A stretch of 64,000 nucleotides of DNA from Cymodocea nodosa (Eukaryota > Streptophyta > Magnoliopsida > Alismatales > Cymodoceaceae). Numbering within the stretch: the stretch's first letter is position 1; every line of letters begins with the position of its first letter. Below are positions 55,048-64,000 of the stretch, piece after piece. The notes below the pieces were generated by a model that searched no databases, was not told the origin of the DNA, and saw only the letters and a list, made by a program, of their open reading frames with translations. The translations under genes and the position numbers were made by a program. The stretch is from contig CM072340.1 in the NCBI GenBank assembly GCA_036874045.1, positions 5,161,001-5,225,000 of the forward strand, given 5' to 3'.

Positions 55048-55722
55048 AAATTTTCGATGAATCTACGAGTGGAGGTCGTGGAAATTCAAAATGATAGTGG
55101 AGAAAGTGGAAATTCAAAAAGATAGTAATTTGAATTAAAGAAAAAATTAGTACATGGATTATGGATTAAGTGGATGAACATGCTGAACGTAAAGACAAAG
55201 TTCGACTACTAATAGAGAGTACGAGCTACATTACATCAAAGGATCCCAATCTCAAAAACCAAGTCTGAATATTCAATCTGGATCCTTAATTGAAAAGTTA
55301 AGTTTGAATATTCATATTCAGAAAAATTCTCTAACATCAGAAGAAGTTCAAAATTCCAAGCAATTTCAGAAAAAGAGCTGCAAACGCAAGAAGTTTGGAA
55401 ATTCGACAACTAGAGAAGAAGAGATACAGAAGCTGAGCAAAAAGAAGGAAAGGAGTTATGTGCATAAAGATCAGGTTTTATACAATTCGAAATTAGTTTT
55501 GAATAAGGACTTCATTTTCTATTTGAATTGTATATCGGACATTACTGTATCAAAACCGTCAAGAAGGGAATTGAGCTGAAAAGATATTGTAAATTCTATC
55601 TTTAAAGTTTATAAAGAATAGAATTTTATTTACGAGTGTTTTGTGCTCTTGTTTTATCCCTTGGTAATTTTAATTGCTAAAGACACAATTCACCCCCCCT
55701 CTTGTGATACAATGATCCTACA
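55048..55722 (+). repeat. S4 LTR, 5'-truncated, serving as the left LTR of an S4 remnant
   Basis: Matches 47205-47892 of the S4 solo LTR from 'aaattttcgatgaatctac' to the end GATCCTACA. A primer site follows, so it was a 5' LTR. Frame 55304-55579 has a counterpart in the solo LTR that is broken differently, and I do not call a gene. Confidence 0.87.
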
Positions 55723-55724
55723 AC

Positions 55725-55736
55725 TAGCATCAAAGC
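55725..55736 (+). other. S4 primer-binding site (tRNA-Met type, decayed)
   Basis: TAGCATCAAAGC lies two bases after the LTR end; it differs from TGGTATCAAAGC by G-to-A and T-to-C changes. Confidence 0.75.
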
Positions 55737-55817
55737 ACTTTATCTAAATTAAGAGCTTTCATTTCTCTATTTAGGAATCAGTTTTTCCTGTCATTTATTC
55801 AGGATCATCTATTTAAA

Positions 55818-57376
55818 ATGGATAATATCGAAATCTTAGTTATGACTAAAGGACAAACCACTAATCATCCTCCTATGTTCAAAGGTAGCAATTATGGCTA
55901 CTAGAAATATAGGATGAAAGTATTCTTTCAGTCAATTGATTTCAAACTATGACATATAATTAGCAATCTTATAGTGTTAGTTACGACTCCATATGATACT
56001 TGGACTTTTGATGAAAATGAGCGAATGACATTGAATGCTAAAAATTTAAACATCTTGTTTTGTGCTTTATCTCATGATCAATTTAACAAAGTTTCTGCAT
56101 ATCAAACTGCATATGAGATATGGCATGCATTAGAAGTTGCCAACAAATGTACTAACCAGGTCAAGGAATCTAAGATTAATATGTTAGTACATAAATATGA
56201 GCTTTTTTTCTTGAGATTGTAAATTCATTAAAATCTTTAGGCAAGAAATTCGAGGAAAAAGACTTGGTAAGAAAGATCCTTAGATCTTTAACTAAAATTT
56301 AGGCTCAAAAGACAACATCTATTGAAGAGTCCAAAGAATTAAATACATATACTCTCGATGATCTCATAAGCAATCTGACAGCCTATGAAGTACAACATTT
56401 AGATCCAAAAGGGAAGAATCCTAGAAAGGATCTGGCTTTTGAGGCTAATAAAGTCTTAGAAGTCACTAGTGATTCTAACGATGATTTACTATTGTTGACA
56501 AGAAAATTTAAAAATCTATTGAAGAAACGTAGGAACTTCAGGTCAGCAAAGACATTTGGAGATATGGAGAAGAAGTCATTCATGAAAGACAAAATCATAT
56601 GCTACAAGTGCAATAGGCTGGGTCACTTTCAAACTGATTGTCCTTTCAACAAAGATAAAAAGAATTCGAGGAGGAATTTCAAGAATAAGAAATTCAAAAA
56701 GAGAAGGGCACTTAAAGTGACATGGGATGACTCTTCAGCTTCACAAAGTGAAGAAACAAAGGATTCAACATCAGACAATGAATCCTCATCAACATCAGAT
56801 TTAGAAGAAAATCTGGCAAACGTATGCTTCATGGAAAAATCTAGTGAGGTATCCTGTGATCAAAATGCTAGTTTTGATGGATTACTTGTTGAATACAATA
56901 AATTAGCTAGAAAATATAAGAAAGTAAAAATAGAAGGAAAGAACACTAGGAAAATGCTAGATGAATCTAAAAATAAGATTGATTTTCTGAACTCTACGTT
57001 GAATAAATTTAAAGAAGAAAATCAAAAGCATGCATAGGAAATTTTAAAGTTTACTACAATAGAAAGAAAATTGCATGCTAATTGTGAAAATTTAATTGCT
57101 GATAAGAAGAAAATGACCTGTGAAATTGAAAAACTGAAACTGATTATTACTGATTTAAATTCAAAAATTGATATGTTAAAGATTAAGGTTTGTGATCAAA
57201 AGGCTACATTAAGTAAATGGAATAATAGTCAAACCATAACAAATGAACTTAGTAGTAAAATATCAAATGTAGAAAAACATGGTATTGGTTTACATGATGC
57301 ATCTTTTGAAAATTATATATTGCATGATGGTACTGCTAAAAATGTCTTTATTTCTAGTACTAAGAACAGTAAATGA
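55818..57376 (+). pseudogene. S4 gag, Sirevirus type with long coiled-coil tail
   Basis: ATG at 55818 (MDNIEILVMTKGQTTNHPPM), FKGSNYGY with TAG for the following Trp, then open 55974-56222: RMTLNAKNLNILFCALSHDQ, AYEIWHALEVANKCTNQVK. A deletion near 56207 shifts the frame; the second half continues TYTLDDLISNLTAYEVQHLD. The knuckle CYKCNRLGHFQTDC (about 56600-56641) is complete. An acidic Ser-rich stretch (56701-56820) and a roughly 180-residue coiled coil follow, with one TAG at 57036. It ends at TGA 57374. This is the most complete copy of the Gag tail in the window. Confidence 0.83.
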
Positions 57377-57540
57377 AAAACTATTCCATGTGTGATTAAA
57401 AAGGGAGATAAATATGTGTAAATTGATAAAATGTAGCATATAAATAATAGTACACAATGCAACAATTTCAAAAGAAATTTTCAGAAAAATCAAGCTAAGT
57501 CATTTGATAATCTTAATATTCTTGATCAATTTTCTTTACG
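57377..57540 (+). other. S4 gag-pol linker region, decayed
   Basis: Low-complexity continuation of the S4 Gag frame with several stops ('CNNFKRNFQKNQAKSFDN'). No clear domain. It ends where an S4 LTR fragment begins. Confidence 0.5.
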
Positions 57541-57660
57541 AGTGTTTTATAAAGAATAGAATTTTATTTACGAGTATTTTTTGCTCTTGTTTTATTTGCT
57601 GGTAATTTTAATTGCTAAAGACACAATTCACCCTCTCTCTTGTGATACAACGATCCTATA
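57541..57660 (+). repeat. S4 LTR 3'-end fragment inside the S4 remnant
   Basis: 'gtgttttataaagaatagaa' through 'attcaccctctctcttgtga' and 'cgatcctata' repeats 55605-55722. It sits between gag and pol sequence, where no LTR belongs, so it marks a recombination or deletion joint. Confidence 0.8.
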
Positions 57661-57990
57661 ATATGTAGAAAACCTAGGGTTTAATTTGCTGAGTGTTATA
57701 AAACTAACTGATAATGGATACTATGTAGTGTTTGAAGATAATGTATGCAAAATTATTGATAAAATTACAGATGAACTTAAGTTTATTGCTAAATGAAAAG
57801 GTTCTAAATGAATCTATATGTATTTTAGTAGATGACTTCTGTAGATACACTTGGGTATATTTTCTAGCAACTAAAACTAAAGTTTTTGAAATGTTTAAAA
57901 TGTATTGTAATCTTGTTCACAATGAACAAAGTGTCTCTGTTCAAAAACATAGGAGTGATCATGGTACTGAATTTGAAAATGATCAAATGG
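57661..57990 (+). pseudogene. S4 pol remnant: protease end joined to integrase core
   Basis: 'YVENLGFNLLSVI-LTDNGYYVVFE' is the end of the copia protease/pre-integrase region. After stops at about 57795-57810 the frame enters the integrase core: ILVDDFCRYTWVYFLATKTK, then KHRSDHGTEFENDQME. The pre-integrase zinc region and the first catalytic Asp are deleted. It stops at 57990 against an S3 LTR. Confidence 0.8.
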
Positions 57991-59313
57991 AGAAAACTAA
58001 TTTACGAAATTTAAAACATTTCTCCCTATTTGAGATCTTTCTTCTTCTTCTTCTATTTCTTTTTCAGCAATTCTTCAATGATGAATATCTTGTCGTTCTT
58101 TGCTTCACCGAATTTGCTTTCTCTTGATACTTTAGATCTTCAGTGACATAAATCTAACCTTTTCTACTTCACTGAATTTTCTTCCATCTGAGAGCTTTTC
58201 CCTGAAGAGTGTTTTTGATCCCTAAAAAGATTTTTCGTTTGATGTGTAGGGATAGTTTGATCAACGAGAACTCTATGCCTTTTATATTGTATCTTCATTT
58301 CATGCATATCCTCCACATTTAATCACTATCAATTTTCCACTACTTCACGTCTTTTCTTTTTCCTTTATTGAAATACACACGTTCTGACCCACGTTTACAT
58401 TTCAAATTTTCTTTAACCATCAATCTTGGATCTCTGAAAAATTTCCTGTAAAATAAACTTTCTCGTCTAAAAAAAACTTTTCATCAAGTGTAATAAGAAG
58501 TCGTTACTTTAATGTTAACTACATGAGTAACACAAGTAGATATTAACTTAACATTTCTAACTTAACGAGTTTCTCATGTGCCAATTCACGTGACAAGTAC
58601 TGTAGCTAACTCAACGAACAAAGTTCATGGTGTTACGCTAACTCAACAAACCATTTTCGTGGTGTTACAGATAAGTCAATGAACCAGTAATAAACAAATG
58701 TTTTTATAATAAGAATTTTATCACGTGCAAAAATAACAACTTAAGTTTTATAATGCTAACCTAACGCGTTGCCTTAATGTTCAATATAACAACTTAACAC
58801 ATTTAGTTATGTTAACTTAACGAGTTAAACATGTGCAACTCATGTGATACAATATAACATTCGTAACTTATAATTTCACCACGTGTACAACACTAATTGA
58901 ACAAGTTCGTCTCTTCTTTTACTCACTAACTTAACGAGTTCTCACGTGACCTATTTTAACCTTTAAGCTTCTAACTCAACGAGTTTTCACATGACCTCTA
59001 TACAAATAACACTCTAACTTAACGAGTTGTGTAAACGTGCACTGTTCATGATATAGAAGATATAACTTTAAAACATATCATGTTTTTCAATAAAAACACA
59101 CATTAACTTAATGTTTAGTTAAATGAGAAATTAATGCAATGAAATGACTAGTTATTTAACAGTATAATTTTAGATCCAATATAGATAAGTATTTATATAA
59201 GTAAGCTTTTTCTGTATTAATTTATGTTCTTAATTTCTTTTCACAAGCAATAGTAATTGAGCAAATATGATTACTTTCATTCAGCACACATCATCGAAAC
59301 AAAATACTCAACA
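57991..59313 (-). repeat. S3 3' LTR, truncated
   Basis: Matches 29485-30981 of the solo LTR and ends CTCAACA at the polypurine tract. It contains the 105-bp segment shared with Athila at about 58722-58827, and 'ttaacgagttctcacgtgac' modules at about 58930-58950. Confidence 0.9.
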
Positions 59314-59710
59314 ATCTCCCCCTTTTTAATGATGACAAAACCATATTAAATCAATTATGAAATATATTTAACTCAATAAAGCACCTTTGTTGGGTTAACT
59401 TTTAATTCAACAAACAAGTTTGTTGACTTAAGTTCACTTAAGCTTATTTCTATTGTTTGTGTAAAAATCCACTCTCAGACATAAAACTTTCAGATGTCAA
59501 TAAATACATAAGTATCATTTCTCCCCCTTTCATTATATAATTTATTAATCATATAATTTTCTTTCAGATTACATTATCATCTATTAGATTACAATAACCA
59601 TATAAATATCATCTCCCTTTATAATATATGCAATTAAAATCATAATCATCTTCTTCATTTGAATTTTTAATATTTAACATTTCTCCCCCTTTTTGTCATT
59701 AATCAAAAAG
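59314..59710 (-). other. S3 polypurine tract and upstream repeats of it
   Basis: The tract next to the LTR reads on the minus strand AAAAAGGGGGAGAT (59314-59327). Copies of the core occur at about 59520-59530 and 59683-59697 ('ttctcccccttt' on the plus strand). Several upstream polypurine tracts are described for Sireviruses. Confidence 0.8.
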
Positions 59711-59872
59711 ATGATTACACAGTATATATATTGCAAGAGACATATTTACAACAATCCTTTCTGTAAACAATAATAAGAATGGTAAAACATTTACAGAAAA
59801 AATGTATTGTTAGTGAATCAAACAATAAATATAAACATTACATTTTGTATTTAGAAACAAGCAAATAGACAG

Positions 59873-61915
59873 TTATCTATCCCTCTTAAGTATATCAATT
59901 ATAGCATTACATATTTTATCTCCTAGATGCCTAATATCATTTCTAATGTCGTTAAGCACTACATCTAAGTCAGGAGGTATCTAGGGTTGTTGTTCTGCTT
60001 GAACTGAATAACTTGGCTGTTGTGGTTGTATATGGTCTGTATAATCAGGTTGTTGTTGTTGTTGTTGAGGTTGATGCATGACCTAGAATTTTAGTAAATC
60101 TTTTATACTAAAAGCTCTCATGCCTTTAATTTCAGAGGGCCAGTCGGATAAATTCAATTAGCTTGCAATGAGTCTACATACATCATCACCATAAAATAAC
60201 TTTGAACTCATATGCTGTAGTTGAGAAGTGAAAACATCAAACCAATTGATTTGAATTCTATTCAGCAGACCATAAGTTGCATATAAACAACTTCTGCTAA
60301 CTTCCATATTGTGTTTAACTCTGTAAAATAAATTGGCGTGCAATATATTTGCAATAAACCTTGCTTCTGCATTCAGATTTTCCATTAATCTTAGCTCAGT
60401 ATATACATCTAGAATTTTTGATAAAGACTGAATGTTCCATTCCAGTTGTCGAATCATGTCAAATCTGTTAGTTACAACAATACGTTCATTCTTTAATCCC
60501 AAAATTTCAAAAATTAACTTAGGAGACAATATGAACTCCTGTTGATTTATTTGAGTTTTCAGTATATGTTCATTCTTGACCAGATTGCTATAGAAAGCTG
60601 CAATAAGCTCTTTGTATTGCTTCCATTTCGTTCCAACTAGCAACAATTGAATGAGGCCTTGAAACTCAAATAGATCTTTTATTTCCATCAAATTTTTGAA
60701 TTTTATTGGACGAGCATGTAGAATCTGACATGTAATTAGATTATTGTATTTCTGCAATGCTTCTTCTAATCTAAAATGAATTGAATTACCTTGAATTTTT
60801 AATACTGTACACACAGAAGGTGATACCTAAAGCTGTGATTCAGAGTTTATTTCATCTTTAGGAACCTCTTCTTCAAAATGAATGTCATGTTGTTCCTCTG
60901 TGAAAATATTTTCTTGAAGCTGCTCAGGTAAGCTTGATTCTTTAGCTTCAATAGAGTAAGGAACATTTTCATTAAGCTCAACATTCATTAGTTTAGTCTC
61001 TATAGAATCTTTAGAGTTCAATTTTTCCACAAATTCTATAACCGATGTATCTGTCTGAAATTATTCATTTTGTTCAACATATATTTTCATTAATACATGC
61101 TGTGAATTCTCAAACTCTGCTTCTATAGATTCTGAAGAAGGCTGGTCGACGTTTAGCTCTTCTGGAGTCTTAACTTTTTCAATATCTGCTACTCTAGATA
61201 ATTTAGCTTGTGAACTAGTTATTGCCTCAACATTGTCAATTATATCTGCAATAACTTGTTCAATGTCAGTTGCCTGATGCTCTGATTTTTCAATTTCTTC
61301 ATCATTAGGACTTAAACTAATAGAAAAGCTTGAGCTCATATTTGACTTGGATTTCTTCTCAAGTTTTCTAGCAAGAGAAAATAAAGTCTCATTATCTTCA
61401 TTAGTCTCTATATGCTCGGAACTGATGAGTTTGTCAGATGCACTAAAAGGTACAATGTCTAGACATATATTGCCTTTAGGAAATAAATGTTCATCTGATT
61501 TTCCTTTTTCAATAGACTTTATTTCTTCAAACATAATTTTTCTGATTTTCCTTCTTCTATAATATTTCTGTTTCTCCTCGTCAAGTATTACTGTTTTCTT
61601 TTCAAATTGCTCCATAAAAGTTTTCTACTTTAGTTCTTCAAAGGCACTTTCTATTACTATAGCCTTTCGAAGACTTTCAACTTTTTCTTTATCTATAGCA
61701 ATATTTGATTCTACTTCTTTTGAATACAAAGGAGTAGGGATAGCTGATTCATGCTCTTCCTCAAATGCATGTAATCTTGTATCATTTATAGGTATTTGAG
61801 GAATTCTAGTTGATGTATCTACACCTTTTTCCAAATATTTAGCATATTGTTCTAAAAATGCAATTTTAGCACATTTCATTCTGTATTCTCTATCATATTT
61901 ACTTCGAATCCCCAT
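59873..61915 (-). pseudogene. S3 accessory ('env-like') ORF with plant-transposon-protein domain
   Basis: A single frame of 680 codons from ATG 61915 to TAA 59875-59873, with no frameshift and six nonsense codons: TAG 61627, TAA 61063, TAG 60829, TAA 60160, TAG 60085 and TAG 59983 (first base of each). All could come from CAG or CAA. About 350 N-terminal residues are acidic and probably disordered. The domain (60814-60158) has MEIKDLFEFQGLIQLLL, LIAAFYSNLVKNE, LNRIQINWFDVFTSQL and SSKLFYGDDVCRLIAS, very like the AthA protein at 34742-36600. The C-terminus is Gln-rich. No signal peptide or membrane span is seen; function is unknown. Confidence 0.75.
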
Positions 61916-63351
61916 GTACTTCTATCAAGGTATCCGAAATATTTAATCATAATTCGTTGAGTTAACTAACCTAACGAGTAAAATGCTATCTAGAGGAAGT
62001 TTTACATGTTACCTTACATAACATAACATTTAATTAGTACACTTTACCAAAAACAAGTTTCGGATGCTTTTAACCTAAACGTTCCAAACACATCACATAA
62101 GCTATAACTTAACATTTATAACATCATCTTGAGAACATTCTAAACTATTCTAATATTCTTTTTATGAATCTAAAATAGTTTGTTTATCTATTTAATTATT
62201 TTAGTAAGATTTTAAGAGGACTAAACTTAGATTAACTAAGATTTGTATTCTGAATTATATTAATCTGTTTTGGACATTGTTAATCCTCCCCCTACAAATA
62301 TACTTCAAATATATTCAATAACATACAAAATATATTTGTATAAAATAGATGTTAATTATAGCTACACTTTAAATTCTCTTTTCAAGAAATTTCTATAATC
62401 CTTAATTCATCAAAAAAAATGATTTCAAGAATCAATTCCAATCGTATATGAATCAAAACATACCTTTAAACTTAATATGATTAACTCAAGGAGAATAAAA
62501 AAATGTATCTCAACTAAACATTTCAAAAGTACTAATTTTGATTCAACTAATCAGTAATCATAATGGTAGAAACTAAATTTAATTCAAAGATATCTGTAAT
62601 TAATGAAATAACTTTTTTCTTTTCAAAATAGTAAATATTGATAATTTTCTTTAAAAGTTAGTTTGAAAAGTTTGAATCATACAAGAGCTTTCTAATGTAC
62701 CCGTGTAATGAGCTTTTAGTCAACAATCCCATATCTGATCAGGACCTTAGGTTGCCAGATTTAAAAAATCCTTTTTCAGGACAACAATCCTTACATACCT
62801 ATCTGCCAATTACAAAAGACTCGTGATCAAACTGATCAATAAACTCTCAAAGATTTTTACTTTGTAAGCACTTTTTCATTTTAAGCACAGTATATATGTA
62901 TTCCATTAATACAGATGCAATAAAACACAAATCTCATACAATTTTTACGTATATGATTTTACTGAAAATATGAATCAGTTTCAATAAGCTCATACTTTTG
63001 ATTAGTAGTTTAAGATGATTTACAGATAAATTATTCTACAAGTTTAATCAATCAAGTCAAATTCATGCATGATCATATGTACTTTCATTGATCCAAAGAA
63101 AATCACTTAATCAAAATTTCAGGATTTCAGAAGTATTTAATGTTTTCATTTACACTTCCACTTAAAATTTTGAAAACCATTAAATTTGACAAAATACGTA
63201 AAATCAATAAGATACTACAATGATTTTACAATAAATACATAGTATCTTAAGTAGTAGTTTAGATATTACTTAAATATTTATGATAAGCATATAATATCTA
63301 TGAGGTGAACAACATCATCAACAAAATTTATCTTTTGTGGAGTCTAAGCAT
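61916..63351 (-). other. S3 spacer between RNase H and the accessory ORF
   Basis: Noncoding. 62310-63300 is homologous to the AthB 3' region 10395-11450, best over 62650-62855 ('gaatcatacaagagctttct', 'gtcaacaatccca', 'ctgatcagga', 'aatccttacatacctat'). On the minus strand both hold ATAG|GTATGTAAGG, a strong donor-like site (GT at 62798-62797). A purine tract lies at about 62287-62293. No gene is visible. Confidence 0.7.
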
Positions 63352-64000
63352 TTACACATCACATAGCCTACAAATACCCAAATTTAGTCCTATGTTGCAT
63401 AATGTATTTTCATCTAGAGGTTTTGTAATTATATCAGCTAATTGATTTTTACTAGACACAAATTCTAATTTAATTTTTCTTTTAATTACGTTATCTCTTA
63501 GAAAATGATGTCTAACCTCTATATGTTTTGCTCTAGAATGTAATACAAGATTTCTTGAAAGATTTATTACTGAACTACTGTCACAATAAATCTCAGTTGT
63601 ATCATAAGATAATCCAAAATCTTCTAAAGTTTGCCTTATCCACAGAATCTGAGTGCAACATAGTGCAGCAACAACATATTCAGCTTCAGTAGTTGACAGT
63701 CTTACACAGTTTTGCATTTTACTAAACCACGACACCAAATTATTTCCCAATAATTGACATATGCCACTAGTACTTTTCCTATCAGATTTAGATTCTACGT
63801 AATCAGCATCATTATATCCTATAAGATCTATTGAACTACCTTATAATAATACAGACCAAAGTTTTTAGTTCCTTGTATATATCTAAATATTCTTTTAACA
63901 GCAATTGAGTGTGATTGTTTAGGATTAGATTAAAATTAGCACAAGCACACACAGCAAACATAAAATCAAGTCTACTAGTTGTTAAATAAAGTAAAGAACC
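63352..64000 (-). pseudogene. S3 RNase H and end of RT (partial)
   Basis: Ends TAA 63354-63352 after NTLCNIGLNLGICRLCDV. Open 63750-63352: LVSWFSKMQNCVRLSTTEAE, YVVAALCCTQILWIRQTLED, YCDSSSVINLSRNLVLHSRA, KHIEVRHHFLRDNVIK, QLADIITKPLDE. These are the copia RNase H C-terminal motifs. Upstream, to the window edge, it is broken by stops and small indels but still shows 'FAVCACANF' and 'YIQGTKNF'-like stretches of the RT/RNase H junction. Confidence 0.88.

Larger units (their letters stand above)
57991..64000 (-). mobile_element. S3: Sirevirus-like copia retrotransposon, 3' part, running off the window
   Basis: Order on the minus strand: RT-RNase H (64000-63352), spacer, accessory ORF 61915-59873, several polypurine tracts, 3' LTR 59313-57991. 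The LTR lacks its outer 230 or so bases where it meets the S4 remnant, so no target duplication can be read. Gag, integrase and most of RT lie beyond 64000. RNase H followed by a large ORF and repeated polypurine tracts is the Sirevirus pattern. Confidence 0.88.

Noticed and set aside
59873-61915. A true envelope glycoprotein
   Set aside because: Its position after pol is that of 'env-like' ORFs, but the protein has an acidic disordered N-terminus, a Gln-rich tail, and no signal peptide or membrane span that I can see.

Overview
The window is intergenic plant DNA made almost entirely of LTR retrotransposons nested in one another. I see no host gene, tRNA or rRNA gene. The organism is a flowering plant with an AT-rich, repeat-dense genome: Ty3/gypsy elements of the Athila type (tRNA-Asp-type primer site, PR-RT-RH-INT order, long LTRs) sit with Ty1/copia elements of the Sirevirus type (tRNA-Met primer site, integrase before RT, long coiled-coil Gag, accessory ORF after RNase H, several polypurine tracts). 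No species can be named from the sequence. Family names used below: AthA (outer gypsy element, + strand), AthB (related gypsy element, - strand), G2 and G3 (other gypsy-like LTR families), S1 to S4 (copia/Sirevirus-like families).

Layout. 1-2143: end of a G3 element with its LTR, then a rearranged Athila fragment. 2144-54257: AthA, with 5' LTR, zinc-knuckle ORF, protease, RT and RNase H. Its integrase is split by S1 (8067-32540, target duplication ACTAA). S1 carries AthB (8341-18786, CTAAG) in one LTR and an S3 solo LTR (29261-30981, CCAAA) in the other. AthA resumes at 32546 with the rest of integrase, an accessory ORF, a duplicated promoter-like block, a gag gene and an F-box gene. The F-box gene is split by a G2 solo LTR (40125-53973, AGTAC), itself split by S2 (41634-53328, GTGCT). 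S2 contains an S4 solo LTR (46674-47892, CATAT) and a second G2 solo LTR (50488-52707, AATAG). 54258-57990: truncated S2 and S4 pieces joined end to end. 57991-64000: the 3' part of a minus-strand S3 element that runs off the window.

The most unusual system is the AthA/AthB family. In both copies the 5' ORF begins with a zinc knuckle and leads into pol. The capsid-type gag lies downstream of integrase, behind a promoter-like block with a conserved palindrome and TATA box, and is followed by an F-box gene. A conserved splice donor before gag and an acceptor just before the F-box ATG suggest that one transcript could give either gag or, after splicing, F-box protein. A second theme is exchange across superfamilies: a 105-bp LTR segment, an accessory protein with FYGD and IKDLFEFQGL motifs, and about 1 kb of noncoding sequence are each shared between gypsy and copia elements here.

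Most coding regions are decayed, chiefly by nonsense changes that fit C-to-T at CAG/CAA/CGA or G-to-A at TGG, as expected for methylated plant DNA. Frameshifts are fewer.
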